Part shown: one piece after another, positions 19,954-31,492 of the stretch
How positions within the stretch are numbered: the stretch's first letter is position 1
Layout: each line of letters opens with the position of its first letter
DNA from: Euphorbia lathyris
Lineage: Eukaryota > Streptophyta > Magnoliopsida > Malpighiales > Euphorbiaceae
Length of the DNA: 64,000 nucleotides
NCBI RefSeq assembly: GCF_963576675.1
Contig: NC_088914.1
Span: 21,803,001 to 21,867,000, forward strand
Direction of reading: 5' to 3'
Translations under genes and position numbers: made by a program
The notes under the pieces: model-generated
The model's database searches: none
What the model saw: the letters and a program-made list of their open reading frames with translations, nothing else
What the model was told of the DNA's origin: nothing

Positions 19954-21993
19954 ATGACGAAGGCGACTGCGAAGGGAAGGGTGGATTGGTCGGTGAAGGC
20001 GGGCGGAAGGCCGGTGTTGGATCTGGCGAGTCCGGTTGCGGGGCGCGGGCTGGGTGCAGATCTGGTACAGGAGGAGGCTTGGGCGGCTGATGATGGGAGA
20101 TCGGAAGGATCTCCTCGGGGTAGACGGCGGAGTAATGAAAGACCGAGGGATCGGTCCAGGGATCGTAGTAGATCGGAGTGGGCTGATGGTAGGGAGGCGG
20201 ATTTGGTTAATTCGGTGCCTGTTTCGGTGGTTGGGGTGGCCGATCTGGATCAAGGAAGGGAGGGTTCTGCGGCTGCCGCGTCTGGCGTTGGGGAAGGAGA
20301 AGGTCCGATGTTTTCGGCTGTGGACCGTGGGGTTGAGCAGAACGTTGTGATGGGGGGGACGCGTCCTGCGCTTGGTGCTCTGGGAGTGCCGGCCGCGCAA
20401 GCAGGGTATTCTTTGCGGCTTGCGCAGGCCGCGCTGGCCGCGCAGGCCGTGCTTGCCGCGCAGGCCACGCAGGCAGCGCAGGCCGCGCAGGCATTTGTGC
20501 CGGGGGACTTAAGTCTTTTACTTCCGGGACAAACTATGGAAGGTGTTTCATCCCCAGGCACTCGGGTTACTCAGGGCCAGCATGCCCAAGGTTATCAAAA
20601 GGATGGGGGAGCTCCCTCCTGGAGGGATAAGTTGTTAGGGGTGGTGGAGGAGGAACCCATGATGGAGGAGGATACTTTTGAGAACGATGATGGGGATTTT
20701 CTCTCCGATTCCGATTCTGAGGATGGTCAGCCTGAGAACCCTTTGTGTCCTAGGATCCGTCTTTCCTCAGAAGACAAGCGGGTCATGAGATCCAAGTGGA
20801 AATTGGCATTAATTGTCACTGTTTTGGGGAAAAGAATCAGTTTCAACTACTTTGCCTAGAGGATTCAGGCTCAATGGGCTAAGAAAGGGAAGGTTACCAT
20901 CACTGACCTTGATAATGACTATTATGTCATTAGATTCACAAGGGCTGAGGATTACAATGCGGTGGTCAATGGTGGACCGTATATTATCTCCAATCATGTT
21001 TTGGCTCTGAGACCTTGGGTCCCAAATTTTGACCCCCATGACTGCTCTGTTAACAGAATCCTTACTTGGGTTAGGTTCCCAGGCATTCCTCTTGAATACT
21101 ATAATGATAGATTCCTGAACAAGATTGGTAGCCTGGTTGGTAAGGTCCACCATGTCGATAAGACTACCATTGGGGCAGTAAGAGGCAAGTTTGCCAGGGT
21201 CTGTATTGATATTGATCTTGCTAAGCCTCTTCTTTCTCAATTCTGTATTCAGAATAAGGTTTTTCATATTGAATATGAAGGTATACATAATATCTGTTTT
21301 GAATGTGGTATGTTTGGCCATACATTTGAGGGATGTCCTAAGAAGAGGAAGGAGGCGGAGGAGTTGATGCAACCTATCATAGGTGGAGCTGAGAAAAGTC
21401 AGGGGGAAGAAAGGAGTTTTGGGCCATGGATGCTGGCCAAGAGGTCAGTGAGAAGGAAGCCAAGTGCTAATGTTAGTTTTATTCATCCGCCAAATATTAG
21501 TCGGAAGATGACTACGCTCCAGATTGCCCCTGAGATCAAGGTCAGACCCCCGGATATCAAGAAGAGGAGTGAGGCTGGTGTGGTCTCAGCTTCTGGCTCG
21601 GGGTCTAGGTTCGGTGTCTTGTCCCTGGAGGAAGGTCGGGAATCGGACCCTTCCAATGTACAGATTGATTTGAGCATGCCTGGTCTGGAATCGGTCGAGC
21701 CTGTTTCTAGTCGGGGTAAATCTATTAATCCCCTCTTTGTCTCTGATGCTAAGGATAAAGGGAGCTCCCAGTCTCACCTTTCTACAGGGGAAGGGTCGAG
21801 TAGTAAGGCTGTTTCTCTGAATCCTCCTGTGGATGCTCCTATTGGAAAAGCTATAGGAGTGAGTAAGATGAACATGAAGAAACTTAAAGTGAAACCTAAG
21901 AAGAACCTTAATGGGTTAGACTCTTGGGCTAAAAGGGGACCTTCTGGGACTTCCTCTAGGCTCTCAGGAGCCCCGAATAAATACCTGATCTAG
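19954..21993 (+). pseudogene. LINE ORF1 (DUF4283-like domain and zinc knuckle), one nonsense codon
   Basis: ORF1 proteins of plant L1 elements bind element RNA. The start is ATG 19954 (MTKATAKGRVDW); the frame ends at TAG 21991-21993, about 680 codons. The N-terminal part is charged and disordered, with an Ala/Gln repeat (AAQA units, 20410-20500). A DUF4283-like region follows (IQAQWAKKGKVTITDLDND; then LTWVRFPGIPLEYYN), and a CCHC zinc knuckle (CFECGMFGHTFEGC) at about 21297. A single in-frame TAG at 20857-20859 cuts the protein before the DUF4283-like region. The frame is otherwise intact, so this is one recent lesion. The G+C content of the first 600 bp is much higher than its surroundings. 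Confidence 0.9.
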
Positions 21994-22026
21994 GGTTTGG
22001 GCTTGTGTTAGTAGTCTTCCTTTCTG

Positions 22027-25000
22027 ATGGATTTCTTTGTTTGGAATGTTAGAGGTGCGGCGAGAAAGGCAACCCGCATTCATGTTAATGATCTTATTAA
22101 ACAGTTTAACCCCTCCTGTTTTGTTCTTCTAAAGACCAAGGTCAGTGGAGCCAAAGCAGACGAGGTGGTTAGAAAGTTTAAGAATTGGAATTGTGTCAGA
22201 TCGGAGGCTACTGGCCGGGCTGGGGGGATTTGGCTCTTTTGGAAGCCAGGTCTTGTTAATATTGATATTGTTAGTATGGACTGTCAGTTCATTCATAGTA
22301 AGGTGTGCTACCCTGGTAATAAACATTTCTTTGTTACCTTTGTTTATGCCGATCCTGTTCTTTCTAATCGTACAAGGTTGTGGGAGATCCTTCATTCTAT
22401 TAGCTCTAACATGGTGGAGGCTTGGTTGGTGGCCGGGGATTTTAATGATATTGCCCTTTTAAGTGATCAGAGAGGAGGGGGTAATCATTATGTGAACCGG
22501 TGCCTTAACCACAAGCGTAGTATGGATCTGTGTGGGCTTTCAGACCTGGGTGCTGCTGGCCACAAATTTACCTGGAAAAGAAATAGCTTGTTTGTGAGGT
22601 TGGATAAGGTGTATGCTAATGTTGCGGCTATCTGTAGGTTTCCTGAGGTCAAGGTGCTGAATCTCCCCTTCCGTCACTCTGACCATTGCCCTATCCTCAT
22701 TAATTTGGTCAAAGGTAACCGGCTGAAAGGTAACAGACCCTTTAGATATCTTGTGGCTTGGGATTCTCATCCCGACTTTAGGAATTTAGTGAAAACCAAT
22801 TGGCATCCCCACTCCGATGTTCTCCTCGCTGCTGAGGAATTCAGAAGGAAGGTGGTTGTTTGGAATAAAGACATCTTTGGCCATATTATCAGGAGGAAGA
22901 ATAAACTCTTGAGGAGGATGGAAGGCGTTCAGCGTTGCTTGGAGGCTCGTTTCGACCATAGCTTAAATGGTCACCTTAGAGCTCTCCAGAACGAGTTGGA
23001 AGCTGTGCTTAGACAGGAAGAGCTTCTTTGGTTCCAGAAGTCTAGGAAGGCCTGGATTCAAGACGGGGATCGGAATACCAGGTTTTTTCATCTCTCTACG
23101 ATCATTAGGAGACAGAGGAATAGGATTGATGCTATCAAGGACGCTAGTGGCGAGTGGATTTTTGAGGAGGAAGACATTCGTCGCTCAGCCCTTGATTTCT
23201 ACAAGGACCTGTTTAGAGAGGAAGCTGTGGACTTGGAGAGTGCCCACTCTGGTATTTCCTTTCCTCGTTTGGGGGAGGAGGCTATTAAAGATGCTTTCCA
23301 TCCTATTGACCTTAAAGAGATTGATCTGGCCTTCTCTAGCATAGGGTCCACTAAGGCTCCTGGGATTGATGGTATCCCCGCTAGTTTCTATCATAAACAC
23401 TGGGATACTGTTAAGGAGGGCATATACAGTTTTGTGTTAGGTGTTTTTGGTGGCTCTAACGATATCAGGTCGGTTAATAAAACCCTCATTGTCTTGATTC
23501 CTAAGGTTGTTAAGCCTTCCTCCTTCCTCCAGATGAGACCCATCAGTCTTTGTAATGTTTTGTATAAAGCTATTACTAAGATTGTGGCTAATAGAATCCG
23601 GAAGATCCTTCCGGATATAATTAGCCAGAACCAAGGGAGCTTTGTTCCTGGTAGACAATTGATGGATAACGTTGTTATTGCCCAGGAGGTTGTCCATTCT
23701 ATGAAGATTAAGAAAGGTAAGAAAGGGATTGTGGCCCTCAAATTGGATCTGGAGAAAGCCTATGATAGATTGAACTGGAGCTTTCTTCTGGATAGTTTAG
23801 CCAAAGCTGGCATCCCGGAGAACTGGAGGATTTTGATTGAGAAGTGTATCTCCTCTCCTGTTTTCCAGGTCATGATCAATGGGGACATATCGGATGAGTT
23901 TTCTCCCTCCAGAGGAATTCGTCAAGGAGATCCTATGAGTCCCTTCCTCTTTGTTATTGCCATGGAAAGACTGTCTCACCTGATCCAAGAGGCGGTGTGC
24001 AAAGGGACTCTCCACCCTGTTTCTATCAACAGACATTGCCCCCTTATTACCCATTTACTCTTGAGGGTAATGAGGAGCAAATTAAAACAGTTATGGATAT
24101 CCTTGATTGTTTTTGCGAGGCTTCTGGCCAGAAGGTTAACATCCAAAAGTCACATATGCTTTGTTCCAAAAATATGGACAATAGCTTGTGCAGAAGACTG
24201 AGTGAGCTCTCTGGCATACCTCTGACGAACTCTTTGGGGAAGTATCTTGGGGTTCCTCTTCACAGTGACAGGGTTTCCAAAGCCTCTTTCAAGGATATTT
24301 TGGACAAAACTAATGGTTTGTGTGCTAGCTGGAAAGCTAATTCTCTTTCCCTTGCAGGTCGCCTTACCTTGATCCAGTCAGTTAACTGCGTTGCTCCGAA
24401 CCACATCATGCAGGCCTGTAAGCTTCCTGAGCCTGTCCTTAGTGACCTGGATAAGATAAATCGGCGTTTCCTGTGGGGTGAGTCTGGAGATGGGAGAAAG
24501 GTTCACCTGGTCCCGTGGAAGGAAGCTTGCCAGCGTAAAAACAGGGGGGGTCTTGGTATTAGGCAGGCAAAGGACAATAATAAAGTCCTGTTAATGAAAC
24601 TTCTTTGGAGAATGTGGCAATGTCCCTCCTCTCTTTGGGTCCGTCTCTTGTGCGGGAAGTATCGGAAAGATAGAATCTTTGGTGGCCCGAAGGAGAGGGT
24701 TGTTAGCTGTTCCTTTCTCTAGAAAGGGCTCAGTGCCGTGTTTGCTGAATTTTGTACGGGGATTGGCCTGGAGGTGGGTAATGGTAGATCTATTAGCTTC
24801 TGGTATGACACCTGGATTGGTGATAAACCGCTGATTGATGTGTGTAATGCCCCTCCGTCGGCTGATCTCCTTTCCTGGAAAATTGCTGATGTGGTGGACT
24901 CGGAGGGAGACTGGATCTGGCCAAAGTTCGACTCTTTCTTTAGTCTGGAGACCCTTCTTAACATTAGAGGAGTGAAGATTAGCAATCAAGAGGAGGATAA

Positions 25001-26102
25001 GGATAGACATTGTTGGGCCTTGACGAATAATGGTACTTATTCTTGTAAATCGGCCTATGAAGCTTTTACCCCTAATAGGGCTGATCCTCCCTTGGAGATT
25101 TGGAAGTCCATATGGTCCCTCAAGATCCCTTACCGTATCAGGAGCTTCCTTTGGCTGGGTATCAAAGACAGGCTCCTTACGAATGCGGATAGGCACAGAA
25201 GGCACTTGACTGAGTCTAGTGCCTGTAGTAGATGCAGAGGCAATGTGGAAACCTTGTGCCATGCCTTGAGGGATTGCCCAAATAGTAAGAAGATCTGGGA
25301 AGGGATCCTCCCTCATCACATCCTCCCTTCCTTCATGGCCTTTTCTGAAGGGGACTGGTTCTCTCAAGGAGCCAAGGGGAACTTGCTGGCCAACATGGAG
25401 CACGGTGCCATCCTCTTTGCTATTACTTGTCACCAAATCTGGAAGTGGAGGAATGAAGAATTATTTGCGGGTAAGGCTGTCCTTATTCCTGATTTACTGT
25501 TTTTCTTCTCGAAGAAGCTCTTTGTTATTACTAAAAGCTTTGAAAGAGATTCCCTTGTTCGCCCCTCCCCGGATAAAGAGATCCTGCTAGTTGGCTGGAG
25601 TAAGCCTAGAGAAGGGTTTGCTAAGTTGAATACTGATGGCTCCTGCCTTAGCAATGGTAGAATTGCTGCTGGAGGAGTTCTTCGGGATGCTGGTGGCAAT
25701 TGGATGGCGGGGTTTACCCATAACTTGGGGACGGGCTCCTCCTTTTCTGCGGAGCTCTGGGGTATCTTGTCAGGTATTAAACTCGCCATTCGCATGGGTG
25801 TTAAAAAGCTCTCGGTGGAATCTGATAATCTGGAGGCTATTAACAGGATTTCAGATAGCCAGGCTGTTTGTCTGAAGAGCCAGAATCTCATCAAAGCTAT
25901 TTTGAGGCTTCGTTCTGCCTTTGAGTATCTTAATTTCTCCCATATTTTTAGGGAGCAAAACCGCGTGGCGGATCACTTAGCAGCTGCTGGGCATGGGAGA
26001 ATGTTAGGTGTTTCTACCCTATCTGTTCCTCCTTCTTTTCTTTTTCCTTCTCTCCTAGAGGATAGGATTGGAGTCAGCCTTCCTAGACTGATCCCGGTGT
26101 AG
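22027..26102 (+). pseudogene. LINE ORF2 (endonuclease, RT, RNase H), catalytic FADD box deleted
   Basis: ORF2 nicks the target and reverse-transcribes the RNA. The start is ATG 22027 (MDFFVWNVRGA). The endonuclease has WLVAGDFNDI at about 22425, RLDKVYAN and HSDHCPIL (about 22675). The usual LLETK catalytic Glu is Lys here (LLKTK, about 22130). RT starts at about 23350 (KAPGIDGIPASFYHKHW) and has LDLEKAYDRLNW and RGIRQGDPMSPFLF. The expected FADD active-site segment after ITHLL is missing: the sequence jumps to the equivalent of GEGNEEQ at about 24060, with a frame change, which fits a deletion of about 20-25 bp. A further in-frame TAG is at 24720-24722. A zinc-binding region (about 25080-25320) and an RNase H domain (NTDGSCLSNG to REQNRVADHLA, about 25625-25985) follow. 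The enzyme is dead. Confidence 0.93.
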
Positions 26103-26167
26103 GTTTTTTGTTGGTTTTGTTTTTTTCCTTTCCTTTCTTACAAAAAAAAAATAAATTGAGTTTAATA

Positions 26168-26581
26168 ATTTAAATAATAACTATGTTATATTAAAATATT
26201 AATTTGCTTACATAAATTGAAAATGGCAAAAGTGTCAATTGCAGGATAAACTGTGTTTAAAAGAGAAATTTGAAATCACAAAATAGAAGCTGCGCAACCA
26301 AACTAGCAATACGACTTAATAAAGAAGTCAACTAAAATTCCCAAAATAGATTAGGAAATTGAACCCAAACATAAAATCTAGTAACAAATTCCATATTTAA
26401 TTTCATTCGAGGGGACAAAGCTCGCAACAGAAACGATTTACAATGGAAAGAACTAGCACCAAGGGAAGAGGAAAGAATCTAGTCTAGGTTTTTAACTGAA
26501 TTGTAACATTTTTAGGATTATATTCTGATAAGAACTCAGAAAGATTGCTCATATTCTAAATATGATTCGTTATTCCTTATA
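26168..26581. other. Intergenic sequence, no feature recognised
   Basis: Moderately AT-rich and without a supported ORF. It separates the LINE target duplication from the left end of the Mutator-type relic. Confidence 0.5.
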
Positions 26582-26683
26582 TAGGGAAATTTACAAAACT
26601 CGCACAATGAGGAGACTCAATTACATGGTTAGACTCAATTAGACATACTGAACTAGATTATTTTATTAGATATTTTCCAAACC

Positions 26684-26688
<5 letters not shown>

Positions 26689-26728
<40 letters not shown>
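26689..26728. repeat. (TA)20 microsatellite, left border of nested TIR element
   Basis: A pure TA run directly abutting the left terminus of the element at 26729. Confidence 0.95.
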
Positions 26729-26731
<3 letters not shown>

Positions 26732-28493
26732 GGGTGAGATCTGGTATGACAAAGGCTTATGGTATGGTAAGAAATTTATAGTGTAACATAATAAAACTAC
26801 ATAGTTTTAGCAAGGAAAGAGAAAATTGTTTTATTTCTTTTCTTTAAAATACATTTTTCCAACCTCTCTAACCTCGTTTTTCGAAAATTTTTATACTATT
26901 GGACTCGTCTAAATTAGACAGTCATTTTGAGATCCCTGAAGCTCAGGTAAAAAAATTTCTGTGAACGGAATCCGACGATTAGGTTGGCATTTTCCGGCAA
27001 GAAATAAAAGTGTGCAAAAAATTCTCAAAAAATTTCAAAAAATGTAAAATATTATTCTGAGAAACTTTAATTCTTGGGCTGAAGTGGGATTTCTTACGGT
27101 TTAGCCCCAATAAAACTTTTTCCTTAATTTTATCCATTTTACATGCTTCAACAATTTATTTGGTCAAAACTGTAAGGAATCTCAATTCAAGCCAAGAATT
27201 AAAGTTTTTTAAAATGATGTTTTACATATTTTAGAATTTTTTAATAATTTTCTGAGCACATTTTTTGTTCTACCTTTCAGCACTATGTGTTGGAAAAACC
27301 AGCACATACTGCTAGACGCCAGCACGTTGTTTTAAATCAGTGTACAAATTGTTCTAATTAGTGTACCAATTATTTTAAATCAGTGTATCAACTATTCCAA
27401 CAAAATAATTATATTTTTCCAATAGAATTCTTAAATTATTCCAACAGAATACTTATATTGTTCCGACAGTGTACAAAATTGTTCCAAAAATCAGTGTATA
27501 ATCTGTTCCAACATAATACTTATATTGTTCCAATATAATAAAGCAGTGTACCAATCGTTACAAATCAGTATACCAATTGCTCCAACTCAGTATATCAATT
27601 GTTCCAACAGAATTAATTCTTATATTCTTCCAACAGAATAAATATCTATACCAATTGTTTCAAATCAGTATACCAATTTTTTCAACAGAATAATTATATT
27701 GTTCCAACAGAATACTTATATTGTTCCAACAATGTACGAAATTGTTCCAAATCAGTGTACCATTTGTTCCAATATAATACTTATATTGTTCTAATAGAAT
27801 AAATCAGTGTACCAATTGCTCAAACTCAGTATACCAATTTTTCCAACAAAATTAATTCTTATATTCTTCCAAGAGAATAAATCAGTGTACCAATTTTTCC
27901 AACAGAATACTTATATTGTTCCAACAGAATTGTCATATTGTTTCAACAAAATACTTATATTGTTGGGTCGTAGCGAGATTCCTTACAGTTTTGTCCCAAT
28001 AAATCATTTTCCTTAATTTTATCAATTTTACATACTTCAACAATTTATTGGGACTAAACCGTAAGTAATCTCACTTTGAGTCAAGAATTAAAGTTTCTTA
28101 GAATAATGTTTTACATTTTCTAGAATTTTTTAAAAATTTTCTGGACATTTTTTTCTCACAGAACAAAAAGCCACAGGATCGCCGGATTCCGTTCACCGGA
28201 AAATTTTTTACCTGAGCTTCTGAGATCTTAAAATGACCGTCTAATTAAGATGAGTCCAATGGTATAAAAAATTTCGAAAAACGAGGATGGAAAAGTCAGG
28301 AAAATGTATTTTAAAGAAAATCAATAAAACAATTTTCTCTCTCTTGCGATGACATCAGCACTGATATCATCCTCATCCTCCATTCTTTTATGTGCATCAT
28401 TCTTTTCCGTTTATTTACAAATTTATCACATTCCCTTACTTAATTACAAAATTTGTCTTTATCACAACATAAGATTTTGTCCACACCTGATCT

Positions 28494-28495
<2 letters not shown>
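26729..28495. mobile_element. Long-TIR element embedded in (TA)n, with a repetitive core
   Basis: The arms are long: the left terminus (26729, gtgagatctggtatgacaaa) corresponds to the inverted right terminus at 28495 (agagatcaggtgtggacaaa). The arms match over several hundred bp, including 'cattggactcgtctaaattagac', 'aagctcaggtaaaaaa' and 'gaaactttaattcttg' on the left and their complements at about 28330-27960. Both ends touch (TA)n tracts (26689-26728 and 28496-28583), as expected for an element that inserts into TA microsatellites. The core (27330-27960) is an array of 'ttgttccaa(c)' phrases. No transposase is seen, so the element is non-autonomous. Confidence 0.75.
27290..27960 (+). repeat. 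Degenerate minisatellite of 'cagtgtaccaattgttcc' / 'acttatattgttcc' phrases
   Basis: About 25 alternating short phrases: 'cagtgtaccaattgttccaa' and 'cagaatacttatattgttcc', with variants. They fill the core between the two long arms and have no coding potential. Confidence 0.8.

Positions 28496-28583
<88 letters not shown>
28496..28583. repeat. (TA)44 microsatellite, right border of nested TIR element
   Basis: An 88-bp pure TA run, about twice as long as the left tract. Predicted peptides here are repeats of Tyr-Ile and are not real. Confidence 0.95.
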
Positions 28584-28585
<2 letters not shown>

Positions 28586-28606
28586 AAACAACACAACATA
28601 CAATTT

Positions 28607-29309
28607 TCATCTCCAAATCACGTCAAGAATCAATCCAAACTCTTGTTGATTTCTAACATCATATAAGTTATTGTTGATTTTATATATAATAATCAATTGC
28701 AATGTTAGGTTAGTTATACGGATCAAACAACGATGTATGACAAACAACATCGCAATACTAATGGTTTTACCGTCACCATTCTTGCTCCAATTAATATTTC
28801 TAGACACTTCAAATAGGTCAATGTGAGTTATTGGATGTACCCTTTAAAGTACTTCTTGATTATTTCCCTTCTATTAGATTTTTGATCCTCTTCATCATCT
28901 CCTCTAAACCACCAAATCGCAAGTTAGATATATATTAACTCGTACTTCCAATCACAAAATTTCAATTCAACTCCTCTAACAGAAAAGCACATTTCTCTAG
29001 GTGAAATATAATATGCTCAATCTCCCTAGTTAAAAACGTATGGACAATGGCACCGGAGAAGGTGACATTATCCAAATCCGTAAAATGTTTGAAACTTCTA
29101 CTTTTGAAAGCCTTTATCTGTGAGGGCGTCAATTTACTTTGCAAGTCAATCACCGTTTCAATGTCACCTTTTATAGTTATTGTGCCTTTTAAACCCAAGC
29201 TCCAAGGATACTTGAATTTTACACCACTATCCGCTTTTACCTTGACAACTATACTTTGTAAAAATGAAAACAGTTTGCATTTCAGACAATATAATTGCAT
29301 TTCAGACAA
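28607..29309 (-). pseudogene. DUF1985-like (ULP1-associated MULE protein) fragment
   Basis: The minus strand encodes a 115-residue open segment (29309-28962) with TPSQIKAFKSRSFKHFTDLD and FSGAIVHTFLTREIEH. This resembles the DUF1985 domain found next to ULP1-like cysteine proteases in plant Mutator elements. Further down (28807-28607) another segment, RNINWSKNGDGKTISIAMLF, looks like a continuation of that domain in a shifted frame. The region between is broken, and the protease part is absent. A possible first exon is at 29802-29849. The family call comes from motif memory only. Confidence 0.45.
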
Positions 29310-29801
29310 AATAGAAACTATTCGTATTTATCTTATGGCGTCACATTTAGCTAATTGTGAAAGCAAACTATTCGCATATTTATCTAAAAATGTGAATTAG
29401 AAACTAAATACAAATCACATTTGATGTTTTGGGTTTCGCATTTGGCTATTTGCTAAACTATTGTTGTTGAAAAAGCTTCACATATCATCATAGTAATCGA
29501 ATTTGGATATATGTGGATCTCATTTGCTCAAAGGGGATTCACATAGTAATCGTATTTGGATATATATAAATCCCTAATTGAGTGTTATATGGGTTCATCG
29601 CTTCGTATTTTATAAAATGCGACGAAAAACCGTATAATGCGAATTATCGCGGAATAACTCAACCAAGATGACAATTTCTAAATCAATAAATCACACATGT
29701 ACAACCCAAATGAGTTTGAAAATCATCAATGTAGCCATTAAACACTAACCCTAATCAATAATAACACAATGTTAAAACCAACCGAGATAGGGGAGACTTA
29801 C

Positions 29802-29849
29802 CTTTGATTTCTTTTTATCTTGATGTTGCTTCTTTCCAAATTTCTCCAT
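29802..29849 (-). pseudogene. Possible first exon of the DUF1985-like gene
   Basis: ATG 29849 opens 16 codons (MEKFGKKQHQDKKKSK), directly followed by a strong donor, AAAG|GTAAGT. A short Lys-rich first exon would suit the gene remnant downstream, but no transcript evidence is available. Confidence 0.3.
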
Positions 29850-30035
29850 CTTCAGTGTTCGTTATTTGTTTTTACAATCGCCATTCGTTATTCGCACTTT
29901 GCTAAGATAGGAATGAGTCCAAAAGGTGATATGGATATATTGGAAGTCAAATAGTTTAGTTTTGTAGCATATATATAAATGGATCTAAATATGTAAATGG
30001 TCATCTCATTAGGCGAATTTTGTAAATTTTTCCTA

Positions 30036-30545
30036 GTATAAAGTTGAGACTCACAAGATACACATTACATTATGCTAGAGTCTTCTTACTTTAGCTAATT
30101 GGAATGATATCAAGCATAAATTGATTTGAGCATCAAAAGATCGCCTATCAGATTCCGACTCCCTTTTATTTTGCAAGGTCGAATCAGATCTTCCTCGAAG
30201 TCATCCTGATACATTTTTGAGAAATTTCTCATATTTTTAATATTTAGTTTAATCTCATTAGCAAAATAAAACATGTAAGCTTCTCTCTAGCCACTGCGAA
30301 AATAAAACCAAAACCCATCTTGCAAACTAAAAATGTTCACTAAATATAACATACCATAAATTCAAACACCAATTAATGCCTCCTAATATTTGGTAGGAAA
30401 ATTAAAATTTATCTTTGATATAAAAAAAGAGTTAATTAAGGGTCAAATGTTACTAGGATCAATCATATCCTTCACTAATGAATAAATTAATAGTTATGAA
30501 GACATAATTACCGTATCTATCAGAACTTGTTAAAACCTTACTACA
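30036..30545. other. Intergenic sequence, no feature recognised
   Basis: AT-rich and without a supported ORF. It ends at the 10-bp target duplication of the next element. Confidence 0.5.
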
Positions 30546-30841
30546 ATATTACTTTGGGTAAATTACACCCATGACCACTGTACTATAGTCATTAAACTAA
30601 ATTTCTTTTCGGTATGAACATCAAACTTTATATTTTGTTACATCGGTAGCTACTGTGACCGTTGACCACGATTTTTTACCTTTGACCACCCCTTTTAACC
30701 TGCTGTATCTCTCCTTCCTCCTTTCTCAATTATTTTATACCCATTTTTATCCTTATTAAGCACCATCTCCGTCTCCATTTCCATCTAAAACCAGAACTCT
30801 AGTTTCTCTCTCTTTCTTCCTCTCTTAGAAAAAACACAGTA

Positions 30842-31027
30842 ATGGCTTCATTGTCATCATCCACTTCTCATCTTCTTTTCACTTCCATACCTCAAAAGCC
30901 TCCACCTTTTTTGCCTAAATTTAGTATCCAGGTTTTGGATATCCAAAAAAATTATCTGTTGAGCAAAACCCAGGAAAATTGGAACTTCAAATGGGTCAAA
31001 AGTAAAGTGATGGTTCAAGTTTGGTAG
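30842..31027 (+). pseudogene. Captured gene start with transit-peptide-like N-terminus, fragment
   Basis: A C/T-rich leader (30770-30840) precedes ATG 30842, which opens 61 codons starting MASLSSSTSHLLFTSIPQKP. The Ser/Thr-rich, acid-poor start beginning Met-Ala looks like a chloroplast transit peptide. The frame stops at TAG 31025. A possible continuation in another frame (31099-31190) encodes EAVSETWGIGKSVKHVWEF and ends in an acidic tail. I do not recognise the parent gene. Confidence 0.45.
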
Positions 31028-31435
31028 TCAATTTAGAAACTCAAATGTAATTTACCATTTTCCTTGAGCAATTATTCAATGGGAACTATAATTTAGAAAC
31101 TGAAAATAGTAGAAGCAGTAAGCGAAACATGGGGTATTGGAAAGTCAGTAAAGCACGTCTGGGAATTTGAAGAAGATGAAGATACAAAGTAATCTTCATC
31201 CGAGAATCAACTGCGAGCTAAATATAACACATTAAAAACATAAACCCCACAAAAATTAACATCAACATAACCTCAAAACATGGATTTGCCATTTCAGCTG
31301 AGAAAGAAGCTTTGACAAAGCAAAACTGGGTATACATATACTTCTCTCTCCTCTCTTTCTCTCTCTATCCTCCATTTTCATCAACAAAATTCCCAAAATC
31401 TTTATTTTCTTTCAATTTCCCCCATCTCATCATCA

Positions 31436-31492
31436 ATGGCAAAAGAAAATGGCGGTTCCAGGAAGTTTCTGATCATCCAAGAAAATGGTTGA
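31436..31492 (+). pseudogene. Second captured gene start, fragment
   Basis: A C/T-rich leader with 'ctctctctatcctccattttcatc' character (31340-31435) precedes ATG 31436, which encodes 18 residues (MAKENGGSRKFLIIQENG) to TGA 31490. A GC-richer segment with the short duplication 'ggcgctgatactatcgttgg' / 'ggcgctgacactatcgttga' follows (31555-31600). This may be the start of another donor gene. Confidence 0.35.

Larger units (their letters stand above)
19546..26150 (+). mobile_element. Full-length L1-type LINE, inactive
   Basis: A 6.6-kb non-LTR retrotransposon with a C/T-rich 5' UTR, ORF1 (nucleic-acid binding), ORF2 (endonuclease, reverse transcriptase, RNase H), a short 3' UTR and a short A tail (26142-26150). 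A perfect 17-bp target duplication ATAAATTGAGTTTAATA flanks it (19529-19545 and 26151-26167), so the 5' end is complete. That is unusual, since most LINE copies are 5'-truncated. Both ORFs carry inactivating changes. A truncated relative is at 38583-38780. Confidence 0.95.
26582..30035 (-). mobile_element. Mutator-like element relic (KI-MULE type) carrying a DUF1985-like remnant
   Basis: The left end TAGGGAAATTTACAAAACTC (26582) matches the inverted right end TAGGAAAAATTTACAAAATT (30035). Similarity continues for about 65 bp (aatgag..gac..ttacat..ttaga). A minus-strand gene remnant with DUF1985-like sequence lies near the right end. Plant Mutator elements that carry DUF1985 and ULP1-protease genes are known. 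A (TA)n-embedded TIR element (26729-28495) is nested inside. I could not find a 9-bp target duplication, so the borders are approximate. Confidence 0.5.

Noticed and set aside
28349..28666. Open frames encoding long Tyr-Ile repeats
   Set aside because: They are translations of the (TA)44 microsatellite, not proteins.
29047..29400. Plus-strand 117-codon open frame
   Set aside because: It is antisense to the DUF1985-like remnant, which fits a known family better.
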